IMG/VR virus record: IMGVR_UViG_3300042868_012832
Span: 1 to 41,118 of that record
Direction: 5' to 3' (one strand)
DNA: 41,118 nt
Source of the DNA: a virus
Shown here one piece after another: positions 6,383-14,193 of this stretch. The notes beneath the pieces are model-generated. The model was not told the DNA's origin. It saw only the letters and a list, made by a program, of their open reading frames with translations, and ran no database searches. The position numbers and the translations under genes were made by a program. Each line of letters starts with the position of its first letter. Within the stretch, counting starts at the first letter, position 1.

Positions 6383-8563
6383 ATGAAAAATATAGTAAAA
6401 CAATTGCTTAAAGAAACGTTGGTAAACGAATTCTATGGTAAAAATGTTATTGAACCCGTAACCAAAAGATTCAACGATTCTTCAGATGATATGATAAACA
6501 AACTGGCGATTGCTTATTTGTTTAGACAATTTTTTGGTGACATCATGCAATATAAAACCAAACAGCAATTTGATAACACGTTTAACAAATGGTATGATGG
6601 GATGTTGGGTCAGTTGATTAAAACCACTTCATTTCCTGAAAACCGTGAGTTGGCCAAAAAATACTTAGACGCTTATATTAACAACATTGTTTTGTTGGGT
6701 GACAAGGCGCAGCCATTTTCTATGAAAAAGATTGAGCAAGGACTTGTAGATTTGGTTAACAACAATAGATGGATAAAAGATGAAGAAATAGGTATTGGTC
6801 CTACAATAGAAAAACCCAACCAAGAAGATGTTGTTTATGAGGATGAGAATGTTATTGTTTTGGACACCAACACCAAAGCCAAGTGTGTTATGTATGGCAA
6901 AGGGGAATCTTGGTGTATAACCAAGCCTGAATTGAATTATTACAACACATATAGACTTAGCTATGGTGCCACGCCTTATTTTGTTTTGCAAAAGAATGTC
7001 AAAGGTGACGAACAAAAATTGGTTATTATGAACTATGGTGGTTATAATGGATACGCTATTGCTGATAGGAGCAACACTGGTGAAAGAAGTGGTAATTCAA
7101 GCAATGCAATGCCATGGTATGAAATAGAGGAACAATTACCTAATTTACAAGGTCTTGAAAAGTATTTCCCATATAGAGAAATTACCGATGATGAGCGTAA
7201 ATATTCTGAGTTGTTGGATAAGATTAAGGTTAATTTTATTGCGAATGATTTACAAAACTTGGTTGATAGAAGCATAAAAGGGCTTGTGGTTAACGGTTCT
7301 CAAGTAACACCAGCTGATTTTATTAGGGATTTAGCAGCCAATCAAATGTTTTTTAATTTAGACCAGTTAAAAAGCCTTAGAAAAGAAACGATGGATAGTC
7401 TTATTGAAGTTGGTTACTTTGTTAACAAGTATTACGATACGGCGTTATATGAAGAATTGTTATCACCAACTCAAATAAATCGTATCATAAAATTAAAAAT
7501 AGATAGCAACAAGATAATCGATGAAGCTTTTTATAAGCACATGTCAGAAGACATGCTTAAAAAATACTTTATGTTGAGGATAGATGGTAATAACAACGGT
7601 ACTGATAATAGTTATCAAGCTGGTATTAATCAATCTAAACTAAACTTAGACGAAGTGCGTTTAATTAAACAATTATTACCTGATGTTAAAATAGAGACAA
7701 ATAGATATGATTTTACCAACGAGTTTGATTTATCTACAGCTATTTATGCTGACCCTAGTATAATAACCAATCCAGAAGTTAAAGAAAATTTAGATAAATT
7801 TTCTAAATATCAAATAACCATACTAATTGATTCGAATCCTGATTTAGCAAAATACCTAGTTAAATTAGAAAATTTTAAAGAAATACCAACATGGCAATTA
7901 TCTAATTTATTGGAAAGAAGACCAAAGATTTATAAAGTAATTCTAGACAATTTATCAGGTGAAAGAAAAGAAGAACTTTTAGACAGATTAAAATTTACTA
8001 CTTTGCTTCCTTTCTTAATCAGAGATAAATACCTTAAAATAGATTCTGAAGAAGAGTATAAAAGTGTTAGGTATACAATTTTATATGATACCAAAAGCAA
8101 AGCTTTTGTTTATGACCCACAGTTGTTAAGATTTGTTAACAGTCCTTATGACCTTGAAAAAATTTTAGTTCAACAACCAACGTTGAGTAAATATTTGGGT
8201 GATAAAATAAACAGCATGACTGATTATGATTTAAAGGATATCATACAAAAAAATCCAAAAATGTTAAAGTATATTTCTGATGAACGTATTGATAAGATGG
8301 GTGAGTATAGAATATACAATATGATATATGGTAAACCAATCCTAGCGCGCCAATTGTATAATAAGATTGGTATGAATTATATAATTGATTTGATGAGAAA
8401 CGTACCGAAAGTAATTCAATACTTACCTGATTCTGTACTTAGACAGTTGGAAAAGTATGATATGATAAGTCTTTTATATAAAAAAGAGTTATACCCATAT
8501 TTGGAACCAATAATTGACAAGTATATGCCAGATGATAAAGATTTTATCTTGGATAGAATATAA
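6383..8563 (+). CDS. Large leader-bearing protein with a WCIT cysteine motif and helical repeats
   Basis: 726 residues from the ATG at 6383 (MKNIVKQLLKE, then TLVNEFYG); an ATG 9 nt earlier overlaps the previous stop, and the leader decides the start. Residues about 150-230 contain NTKAKCVMYGKGESWCIT (C168, C178), then NYYNTYR and strands ending in VIMNYGG. This resembles a module in uncharacterised phage proteins and the WCTA and HCV motifs of two other genes here. The C-terminal 400 residues look like divergent helical repeats with recurring phrases of the type NPDLAKYL, RPKIYKVIL and NPKMLKYI. Codon use becomes more AT-rich after about 7600. Function unknown; possibly a packaged effector. 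Confidence 0.75.
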   Translation: MKNIVKQLLKETLVNEFYGKNVIEPVTKRFNDSSDDMINKLAIAYLFRQFFGDIMQYKTKQQFDNTFNKWYDGMLGQLIKTTSFPENRELAKKYLDAYINNIVLLGDKAQPFSMKKIEQGLVDLVNNNRWIKDEEIGIGPTIEKPNQEDVVYEDENVIVLDTNTKAKCVMYGKGESWCITKPELNYYNTYRLSYGATPYFVLQKNVKGDEQKLVIMNYGGYNGYAIADRSNTGERSGNSSNAMPWYEIEEQLPNLQGLEKYFPYREITDDERKYSELLDKIKVNFIANDLQNLVDRSIKGLVVNGSQVTPADFIRDLAANQMFFNLDQLKSLRKETMDSLIEVGYFVNKYYDTALYEELLSPTQINRIIKLKIDSNKIIDEAFYKHMSEDMLKKYFMLRIDGNNNGTDNSYQAGINQSKLNLDEVRLIKQLLPDVKIETNRYDFTNEFDLSTAIYADPSIITNPEVKENLDKFSKYQITILIDSNPDLAKYLVKLENFKEIPTWQLSNLLERRPKIYKVILDNLSGERKEELLDRLKFTTLLPFLIRDKYLKIDSEEEYKSVRYTILYDTKSKAFVYDPQLLRFVNSPYDLEKILVQQPTLSKYLGDKINSMTDYDLKDIIQKNPKMLKYISDERIDKMGEYRIYNMIYGKPILARQLYNKIGMNYIIDLMRNVPKVIQYLPDSVLRQLEKYDMISLLYKKELYPYLEPIIDKYMPDDKDFILDRI

Positions 8564-8567
8564 ATAC

Positions 8568-8595
8568 ATGCTCACTTTTGTGAGCATTTTTATTT
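8568..8595 (+). terminator. Rho-independent terminator
   Basis: ATGCTCAC, loop TTTT, GTGAGCAT, then a T-rich tract, 4 nt after the stop at 8563. Confidence 0.85.
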
Positions 8596-8625
8596 GCAAC
8601 AATAAAAATTAAATAGTATATTTGC
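8593..8625 (+). promoter_or_regulatory. Bacteroidota-type host promoter
   Basis: TTTG at 8593-8596, 20 bp spacer, TATATTTG at 8617-8624. This matches the -33/-7 consensus of the Bacteroidota primary sigma factor. It directs the gene at 8652. Confidence 0.8.
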
Positions 8626-8651
8626 ATGTATAACTAAAAAACACATATTAT

Positions 8652-9875
8652 ATGGGAAGACAAATAAACAAGGAAAAAGTTCTTGAAGAAAAAGGTGAGT
8701 TAAAACAATATACTTTGTTCAAAGAAACTAAATCGGATAAATTGGAATGGTTGTTAGACGCTTACAAACAAGACCCGTACAAGGCTCGTGTGTTGTTTTT
8801 TAATAGCCGTCCAGATTGTTCTATTGAACGCGATGTTTGTTTTGAAAGAACAGATGGTAGTTTTGAAATTTGCTGTTTTAGAAGAACATTTAGTATGACT
8901 AAAACCAATCGAATTTATTCTAGGGAAAAAAAGGTTAAGTCTTTGATTTACAAGAATAAAAAATTATATTTTAAAAACGGCACTAGTCTTAAGCATGCAA
9001 TGTATAGTGACATTAGTTGTCATTTTAGTTTTGCTAACGATTTTTTGCAAGAGAGGTTTGCGTGGCTTAGAAACATAAAAGAGAATAAATATTGTCACAA
9101 TATTTCTTTATCATCTGTTATAACTTATAAATTATTCAACGCTGATAAAGTGTTGAAACACTTGTATAAAGTTCCCACAGCTGTTATAAAGGTGTTGACT
9201 GAAGACTACAACCAAATTAATCAAGGTTATGGGTCTAATGGTTATATTTCAAAATTCGATTGGAAACGAATTAGCCCATTTTTGACAAACGTTGAAAATT
9301 TGAAAGTTACCCATTTTAAAAACCATTTATTTAGAGATGCTATTGAAATGGCTATTAAATTGGATAGAAAGATAAACTGTTCATGGTCTGATAAAAGACT
9401 TAAACTTGAACATGATACTTGGGCCAAAGAGCTAAGAAAAATAATGCTTGAGTTTGAACCAATTATTCAATTAAACCCTCACAAAATATTTGAAGATTTC
9501 GAACAGTTTACTGGGTACAACATGCTTAGAACCAATCACGAACTTATTGAAGAAGGTCATAAACAAGACCATTGTGTTGCTGGTTATGGTAGTTCAATTG
9601 CCAGTGGTTATTCTGGTATTTACCAAGTTAGCGGATACACACTAGAAGTTAGTTATAGAGTAGATTATTATGACAAAAGCAATCCAAATAAGAAAAAATT
9701 AAATTACGCTCAACTTAGAGGTTTAAGAAATTGCTCAGCACCAAAAGAGTTAGATGACACTGTTAAAAGTTATATCACAGCATTTAACAACAAATATAAT
9801 TTTGATGAATATGAAAATTACTTAAAAACGAATAAAATCGTTAGAAGTGAATATGTAAATGAATTACCGTTTTAA
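8652..9875 (+). CDS. PcfJ-like protein
   Basis: 407 residues. The C-terminal part has the pattern of PcfJ-like proteins: MLRTNHELIEEGHKQDHCVA (H307, C308), GYGSSIASGYSGIYQV, a strand LEVSY and AQLRGLRNCSAP. PcfJ was named from a conjugative plasmid and its biochemical role is not known. The N-terminal half has a cluster of cysteines (CSIERDVCF, FEICCF) but no clear zinc site. It lacks the head-targeting leader and has a host-type promoter, so it is probably an early protein acting in the cytoplasm. A terminator follows 6 nt after the stop. Confidence 0.7.
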   Translation: MGRQINKEKVLEEKGELKQYTLFKETKSDKLEWLLDAYKQDPYKARVLFFNSRPDCSIERDVCFERTDGSFEICCFRRTFSMTKTNRIYSREKKVKSLIYKNKKLYFKNGTSLKHAMYSDISCHFSFANDFLQERFAWLRNIKENKYCHNISLSSVITYKLFNADKVLKHLYKVPTAVIKVLTEDYNQINQGYGSNGYISKFDWKRISPFLTNVENLKVTHFKNHLFRDAIEMAIKLDRKINCSWSDKRLKLEHDTWAKELRKIMLEFEPIIQLNPHKIFEDFEQFTGYNMLRTNHELIEEGHKQDHCVAGYGSSIASGYSGIYQVSGYTLEVSYRVDYYDKSNPNKKKLNYAQLRGLRNCSAPKELDDTVKSYITAFNNKYNFDEYENYLKTNKIVRSEYVNELPF

Positions 9876-9881
9876 AATAAC

Positions 9882-9907
9882 AAAGGGACCGTGTGGTCCC
9901 TTTTTTT
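9882..9907. terminator. Bidirectional terminator between convergent genes
   Basis: AAAGGGACC, loop GTGT, GGTCCCTTT plus T tract. The stem is the same sequence as the terminator at 4208-4231. Confidence 0.85.
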
Positions 9908-10760
9908 ATGCGTTTTCTTGTATTGACATTATCTGGTCGTATGACTTAGAATTTATATCATTTAGGACTTCCATATACGGTGTTCTTCTAAGCACTTTAA
10001 ATACTAAATTTTCTAGTGAAAACTCACCACCACTTTCAAGGCCGCTCTTTCTATATTTTTTTATTTTATCTTTAAGTTCTTGTGATTTGTCAAGCGCTTT
10101 TTGATAGTCACCTTCGGCGTATGCTTTTTTAACATCTTTTAGTTTGTCGAAAAAAGATAGCGCTTTCTTTTTTATGATGTTTCTATTTATTTTAAATTTT
10201 TCTTTTTCTGGTTTAAGGAGCCATTTATTTTTTTTGATAGAATATACCGCGTTAGCTGAAAGAGTCTCTTTAATGTCCTGTAAATACAATTCTACGTCAT
10301 ATCCTTTGATGGTTATGTTATGGTTTTTATTCCAAAGGTTTTTATAGGAGTCAAATAGTTGTTTAACAAATTCTTCTTTTGCGTCTATGGTTTCAAAATC
10401 AACTATAACATGCATGTCAACATCTGAAAATTTAGACCAATTATAGTTGGCTAGGCTACCAGTGAATATCACATCTTTTATTACAAGATTTTCTGGGCTG
10501 TTTAGACCATCAAAAAATTCTTCAGCTATAAGCATTAGTTGGTCACGTATATCGCTTTTAAGCACCTCTCTATCCCAGAATTCTGGGTTTAGTGATGGTT
10601 TAAGTTGAAAGCTATCCAACACTTCTTTGGGGATTCTTAAGTCTTGCGAAATTGTCGAATCCAATGCATTGGCTGCCTCATCCAATTCATCAATTTTTTC
10701 TGATGCTGGGGTAAGGTTATAGTTTTCTATGATGATATTTTTTTTGAAAAATAATTTCAT
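9906..10760 (-). CDS. Predicted nucleotidyltransferase with possible head-targeting leader
   Basis: 284 residues. The nucleotidyltransferase signature is clear: GSLANYNWSKFSDVDMHVIV, with G101-S102 and metal-binding D113 and D115; a third acidic residue is probably in GYDVELYLQD. The C-terminal 100 residues are lysine-rich helix (KKAYAEGDYQKALDKSQEL). The N-terminus MKLFFKKNIIIE then NYNL is hydrophobic-basic and ends I-I-E, a plausible variant of the shared leader. The substrate (RNA, protein or small molecule) cannot be told from sequence. Upstream promoter-like motif at 10785-10776, 15 nt before the start. Confidence 0.75.
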   Translation of the reverse strand: MKLFFKKNIIIENYNLTPASEKIDELDEAANALDSTISQDLRIPKEVLDSFQLKPSLNPEFWDREVLKSDIRDQLMLIAEEFFDGLNSPENLVIKDVIFTGSLANYNWSKFSDVDMHVIVDFETIDAKEEFVKQLFDSYKNLWNKNHNITIKGYDVELYLQDIKETLSANAVYSIKKNKWLLKPEKEKFKINRNIIKKKALSFFDKLKDVKKAYAEGDYQKALDKSQELKDKIKKYRKSGLESGGEFSLENLVFKVLRRTPYMEVLNDINSKSYDQIMSIQENA

Positions 10761-10775
10761 TTAATGTGGATTTAA

Positions 10776-10785
10776 TCATAAATAT
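10776..10785 (-). promoter_or_regulatory. Proposed phage late promoter ATATTTATGA (minus)
   Basis: 15 nt upstream of the start at 10760. An imperfect plus-strand partner (ATATTTAG) overlaps it and faces the gene at 10812. Confidence 0.45.
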
Positions 10786-10811
10786 TTAGTATTATGGTAA
10801 AAATGTAAAAT

Positions 10812-11153
10812 ATGACTGAAAATTATATCATTGACGAAAAAAATTATTGTGGCAATTGTCCTGAATGCAACGCATCGTGGGATAAAGGTGAAGCAATAAA
10901 ACTTGTACCTGAAGAGACAGCAACAAAAATTTATGGTTGGACACCAGAGAACCATAAACACATTAGCAAATTAATCAAAATTGAACCTACAGATTCTCAA
11001 GCATGGAATGGGATGAACACCCATTTTCAATGCCATGAGTGTCTTATTTCGTGGGATTCAGTTACTGGTAACAGAACTGAAAAATACAAGTTATTGACGG
11101 TTGATAATGATGTGATGAAAAAATTCATGGAAAGATTAAAAAAAGGGGTTTAA
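10812..11153 (+). CDS. Small zinc-ribbon-like protein
   Basis: 113 residues. Cysteines are arranged as C-x2-C-x2-C near the N-terminus (CGNCPECNASW) and C-x2-C later (CHECLISW), each followed by a serine-tryptophan pair, which fits a zinc ribbon. The last residues KKGV are encoded by a perfect 28-bp palindrome that is also the terminator. Unknown role; nucleic-acid binding is a reasonable guess. Confidence 0.65.
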   Translation: MTENYIIDEKNYCGNCPECNASWDKGEAIKLVPEETATKIYGWTPENHKHISKLIKIEPTDSQAWNGMNTHFQCHECLISWDSVTGNRTEKYKLLTVDNDVMKKFMERLKKGV

Positions 11154-11165
11154 ACCCCTTTTTTT
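11138..11165. terminator. Perfect 28-bp palindromic terminator shared by two convergent genes
   Basis: Seven A, GGGG, TTTAAA, CCCC, seven T. Its centre supplies both stop codons: TAA at 11151-11153 for the plus gene and the TTA complement at 11150-11152 for the minus gene. Both proteins therefore end in KKGV. Confidence 0.85.
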
Positions 11166-11782
11166 GGTGGTCTTTTATTGGTTGATTTTTTGGGTTTAAG
11201 CACTGCGGCTATTTTAGCTTTTGGGTGAATTTTCTTTGGAGCGTTCGGGTCTTTTTTCTTTTTAACTTTTTTGTATTTTTTAACTTCGAAGATTCTTTCC
11301 GTATTTTCTTTTAATTCGATGTTATAAGGGTCTTTTGAAAGCAAGCTAAGGTCTAAACCCCATTTATGTTTTGAACGCGTCTTATGCAGTTTAAATGATT
11401 CTACGATGTGTTCTTGTATTTGTTCTCGGGTCCATTTATTAACCTTGGCCATTTGATTAAAACAATCGTTTTCTTTTCCCATAGCTATGGCTCGACCGAT
11501 GTGTTTTACTTGATGACAGATTGGACACAAGCTGATAAGACCACCAAGTGTTTGTATATGGTTTTTATTATCATATTCCCATATTTCATGACATTCTACG
11601 TTGTGTTTGTAGCCTTGGTTTTTTCCAGACTCACCACATATCTCACATACGTTACCAGCGGCTTCATAAGATAGTTTTCTTATTTTATCCCATTGTTGTG
11701 TTGTCAAAGTGCTTCTTACAGATGACCACTGACACGTTTTAGGTATAAGTTCAATACTTAATTTTATTTTATTCTCACCCAT
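11150..11782 (-). CDS. HNH-type nuclease-like protein with basic tail
   Basis: 210 residues. CEICGESG, then NVECHEIWEYD and LCPICHQVKHIGRA form an HNH-like core with two CxxC pairs for a structural zinc. The last 50 residues are strongly basic (KKYKKVKKKKDPNAPKK, KPKKSTNKRPPKKGV), suitable for DNA binding. It could be a free-standing homing endonuclease or a phage HNH protein; it has no intron or intein context. It overlaps the small upstream frame by 19 nt and the convergent gene by its stop. Confidence 0.7.
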   Translation of the reverse strand: MGENKIKLSIELIPKTCQWSSVRSTLTTQQWDKIRKLSYEAAGNVCEICGESGKNQGYKHNVECHEIWEYDNKNHIQTLGGLISLCPICHQVKHIGRAIAMGKENDCFNQMAKVNKWTREQIQEHIVESFKLHKTRSKHKWGLDLSLLSKDPYNIELKENTERIFEVKKYKKVKKKKDPNAPKKIHPKAKIAAVLKPKKSTNKRPPKKGV

Positions 11783-11952
11783 TTTCTATTACTAACTTTT
11801 AATTTTTTTTCTTGAATGAATTGTTTCAATTCTAGTATTATTTTTTTGTTATATATTCGTAAATTAACGATATCGTTTTCTAATTTTAAAGATTTAACAC
11901 TTAAATTACACCCATAAATTACCTCAATTCGTTCTTTCCAATTATTTAACAC
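11764..11952 (-). CDS. Possible small gene with GTG start, or a degraded remnant
   Basis: 62 residues from a GTG; no ATG is available. The open frame continues upstream about 25 codons with protein-like sequence (SITIRVHKNWFDV), but I see no usual start codon there. That suggests either a non-standard start or a gene that has lost its beginning. The product is lysine and isoleucine rich, with no recognised family. Confidence 0.35.
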   Translation of the reverse strand: MLNNWKERIEVIYGCNLSVKSLKLENDIVNLRIYNKKIILELKQFIQEKKLKVSNRKWVRIK

Positions 11953-12036
11953 ATCGAACCAATTTTTATGTACCCTTATAGTTATGGAATTACCATTATT
12001 AACTGTTTTAGATATATGTCCATTAGTAGTTTTGGT

Positions 12037-12489
12037 TTAGATTTTACGGACATGAAAGTATTTTTTAAAATCTTTTCTTTTTATTAGATAACCGTGGGTG
12101 TTGCTACCTATATCACCAGCGTTATAGAATTTTGGAAAATCATTGTTTTCTATAAGTTGTTTTAAATCCTTTGATTTAATAAACCATAATTCATTTAAGT
12201 ATAAAAAATAAGTTACAAACCAATCTGCTTGTGTTACGGTAATCCCAGATGCTTTTCCTCTAGATTCAAATTCTATAAAAATGTTGCCAGTATCAAAAAT
12301 TGGTGCACATTTTACATCTGTTTTAACTTCGTAAGTTATCTCTTTATCTTTATTTAACATTTTAATATCGTAACGATTATCTTTGTTTGAATCAATAAAT
12401 GTTGAACCATTTTTAATTAAATATTCAGCGAGTGATTCTTCACCTTCGTTACCTAATTTTAAGTCTTCAATAAAGTTTAAATTTGCCAT
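12037..12489 (-). CDS. PD-(D/E)XK-like nuclease-fold protein
   Basis: 150 residues. An N-terminal helix (LKLGNEGEESLAEYLIKNG) is followed by RYDIKML (D41) and TYEVKTD (E54-V-K56), the usual spacing of a PD-(D/E)XK active site, then GNIFIEFESRGKASGI and a tryptophan-rich strand (ADWFVTYFL). This is the layout of small Holliday-junction-resolvase-like or restriction-endonuclease-like phage proteins. Biological substrate unknown. No motif-type promoter is seen in the 43 nt to the next gene, so it may be transcribed with the upstream gene. Confidence 0.6.
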   Translation of the reverse strand: MANLNFIEDLKLGNEGEESLAEYLIKNGSTFIDSNKDNRYDIKMLNKDKEITYEVKTDVKCAPIFDTGNIFIEFESRGKASGITVTQADWFVTYFLYLNELWFIKSKDLKQLIENNDFPKFYNAGDIGSNTHGYLIKRKDFKKYFHVRKI

Positions 12490-12532
12490 ATGTTTTATTA
12501 CAATAATAACTAAAAAATTTTATTAAATCAAG

Positions 12533-12778
12533 TTAAAATTTAAGGTATTGTGAAACCAATAAATTAGTTTCTTCTGAATTAAAACCAAATATAGTTTCAA
12601 TTGCTGTAACCATTTCTTTTTTCAAGTAAGGTTTATCATTCTTGTTTGATAACAGGTAAGTTTTTCCATTGTCAAATAATATAGCTCTTTTAAATTTACC
12701 ATCATATTTTAGTCTTTGAACTGGATAGTTTCTATTCAAATATTTTTGAATCAGCTCTAAGTCTTTTTTTGTCATCAT
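12533..12778 (-). CDS. Small protein of unknown function
   Basis: 81 residues (or 80 from the next ATG at 12775). Its end, EMVTAIETIFGFNSEETN, then LLVSQYLKF, resembles EIVNEVTLIYGLKNEDAVKY and FFKF in the divergent gene at 12840, suggesting the pair are distant paralogues. Promoter-like motif ATATTTATAA at 12797-12788. Confidence 0.6.
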   Translation of the reverse strand: MMTKKDLELIQKYLNRNYPVQRLKYDGKFKRAILFDNGKTYLLSNKNDKPYLKKEMVTAIETIFGFNSEETNLLVSQYLKF

Positions 12779-12787
12779 GCTTTTTTA

Positions 12788-12797
12788 TTATAAATAT
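12788..12797 (-). promoter_or_regulatory. Proposed phage late promoter ATATTTATAA (minus)
   Basis: 9 nt upstream of the ATG at 12778, or 12 nt from the one at 12775. It partly overlaps the -33 region of the plus-strand host-type promoter. Confidence 0.4.
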
Positions 12798-12828
12798 TGT
12801 TTAATATGATAATAAATCGTATCTTTGC
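12797..12828 (+). promoter_or_regulatory. Bacteroidota-type host promoter
   Basis: TTG at 12797-12799, 20 bp spacer, TATCTTTG at 12820-12827, only 12 nt before the ATG at 12840. Confidence 0.75.
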
Positions 12829-12839
12829 AAAAAATAAGG

Positions 12840-13160
12840 ATGTCAAAACTTAACAATTATATCTTATTAACTATTGCCGAAAAATCATTTGAATTGTTTA
12901 AAAAAACTAAATATTCAATGTATACAAGCTTTTGTAAAAAGATAGGTTTATCATTTGAATACAATATGTTGGATAATGGTGAAAAATTGTTATTGGTTGA
13001 GATTGTTAATGAAGTAACATTGATATACGGTCTTAAAAATGAAGACGCTGTAAAATACGTTAAAGCTTTTTTTAAGTTTGATGTTGAAGAAATTGGTGAG
13101 TACGAAAGGTATATTAGAGTTATGATTAATTCTAACCCATTTTTGTTTATTGGTAAATAG
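12840..13160 (+). CDS. Small protein of unknown function
   Basis: 106 residues (MSKLNNYILL). The ATG at 12840 is preferred over an in-frame TTG at 12825 because that TTG lies inside the -7 promoter element. The C-terminal part resembles the end of the divergent gene at 12533-12778. The 3' end overlaps the convergent gene by 14 nt. No known domain. Confidence 0.65.
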   Translation: MSKLNNYILLTIAEKSFELFKKTKYSMYTSFCKKIGLSFEYNMLDNGEKLLLVEIVNEVTLIYGLKNEDAVKYVKAFFKFDVEEIGEYERYIRVMINSNPFLFIGK

Positions 13161-13401
13161 GTGTGATGTTAATGTTGCCTTTTTTGTATTCTAACTTTTT
13201 ATATTCCAAAAAGTTAACTATTGTGGTTTTTATAAACTCAATTGTATAAGGTGGGCAAAATAAAAAACCAACTATTTTTACAGCATTATCAATCGCAGTT
13301 TTTTGACTTCTTTTTTGGCCGACGCAATACAAGTAAACAGCTGGGTGTTCGTCGGTTAATTCATATTTTAAAAATTTATATAAAATTCTTTCGTCTGACA
13401 T
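13147..13401 (-). CDS. Small protein of unknown function
   Basis: 84 residues (MSDERILYKFLKYEL). It contains KRSQKTAIDNAVKIVGF and a hydrophobic-basic C-terminus, with no recognised family. It is convergent with the preceding gene (14-nt overlap) and divergent from thioredoxin, with which it shares a 59-nt upstream region. Confidence 0.55.
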   Translation of the reverse strand: MSDERILYKFLKYELTDEHPAVYLYCVGQKRSQKTAIDNAVKIVGFLFCPPYTIEFIKTTIVNFLEYKKLEYKKGNINITPIYQ

Positions 13402-13423
13402 TTATTTTTGGGTGTTTGAAATT

Positions 13424-13433
13424 ATATTTATAA
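13424..13433 (+). promoter_or_regulatory. Proposed phage late promoter ATATTTATAA (plus)
   Basis: 27 nt upstream of the thioredoxin start. Confidence 0.4.
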
Positions 13434-13460
13434 TTATAACAATTTTTTAAAAATAAGTAA

Positions 13461-13778
13461 ATGGCTTTAGAATTAAACCAAAGTAACGTAGATGAAACGT
13501 TAAAACAAAAAAAAGTAACAGTTTTACAATTTTCAGCTGAATGGTGTGGCCCGTGTAGAATGTTAGGACCAATTATCGATGAATTGAATGAAGATAACGT
13601 TGGTAAAGACGTAACCATCGCAAAAGTTAATGTTGAGGAAAACCAAGAATTAGCAGTAAAATATGGAGTTAGAGGTATCCCTACCGTTATCATTTTCAAA
13701 GATGGTGAAGAACAAACTAGAAAAGTTGGGGTTGCGTCAAAATCAGAATTTCAAACAATCATTGACGGGTTGTTGTAA
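13461..13778 (+). CDS. trxA: Thioredoxin
   Basis: 105 residues, the usual thioredoxin length. The active site is canonical (AEWCGPCR), the buried aspartate region (IIDELNED) is present, as is the cis-proline loop RGIPTVIIFKDG. It would reduce disulfides, for example supplying electrons to ribonucleotide reductase, or act as a processivity or folding factor. Single-gene unit with its own terminator. Confidence 0.95.
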   Translation: MALELNQSNVDETLKQKKVTVLQFSAEWCGPCRMLGPIIDELNEDNVGKDVTIAKVNVEENQELAVKYGVRGIPTVIIFKDGEEQTRKVGVASKSEFQTIIDGLL

Positions 13779-13798
13779 TATTAGTTTATTTGTTACGT

Positions 13799-13828
13799 AA
13801 AAAGGTTCGGTTTTCTGAACCTTTTTTT
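13799..13828 (+). terminator. Rho-independent terminator
   Basis: AAAAAGGTTC, 8-nt loop, GAACC then a T tract, 20 nt after the thioredoxin stop. Confidence 0.8.
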
Positions 13829-13837
13829 GTTTTACAA

Positions 13838-13847
13838 ATATTTATAG
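13838..13847 (+). promoter_or_regulatory. Proposed phage late promoter ATATTTATAG (plus)
   Basis: Ends only 2 nt before the ATG at 13850. If it is a promoter, the transcript would be leaderless or would start inside the gene. Confidence 0.35.
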
Positions 13848-13849
13848 AT

Positions 13850-14191
13850 ATGAAGACTAAATTAATAATTACGGAAACTCAATTTAATAAGGTAAAAGCA
13901 ATTTTATCTGAGAATACTATGCACGCCAGAATGGTAAAAGAAATGAAAAATTTCTTAGAAGCCAACTATACACCAACGGAAAATTATGTCCGTGAAGGTG
14001 GTGAATATTTTGGAAAAACAATGTTTAAGGTTAACGCTGATGAAGAACTAGTTTCGGCTAAACAAGTATATGAGTATATGCTTTATAAATTTGGTTTAAG
14101 TGAAGTGTTTACTAAACAAGTAATCAAAGATTGGGTTTCTGGTAACATTGGTGAAGATTATATGTTATCTAAAAACGTGTCTATGCGATAA
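13850..14191 (+). CDS. Leader-bearing protein of unknown function
   Basis: 113 residues. MKTKLIITETQFNKVKAILSE holds two sites that fit hydrophobic-x-Glu: I-T-E at residues 7-9 and L-S-E at 19-21. A start of the IITE-x-Q type is common among unannotated phage proteins. The rest is helical and charged with no recognised domain. The next gene starts 2 nt after its stop. An upstream in-frame ATG at 13790 would read through the thioredoxin terminator and is rejected. Confidence 0.65.
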   Translation: MKTKLIITETQFNKVKAILSENTMHARMVKEMKNFLEANYTPTENYVREGGEYFGKTMFKVNADEELVSAKQVYEYMLYKFGLSEVFTKQVIKDWVSGNIGEDYMLSKNVSMR

Positions 14192-14193
14192 TC

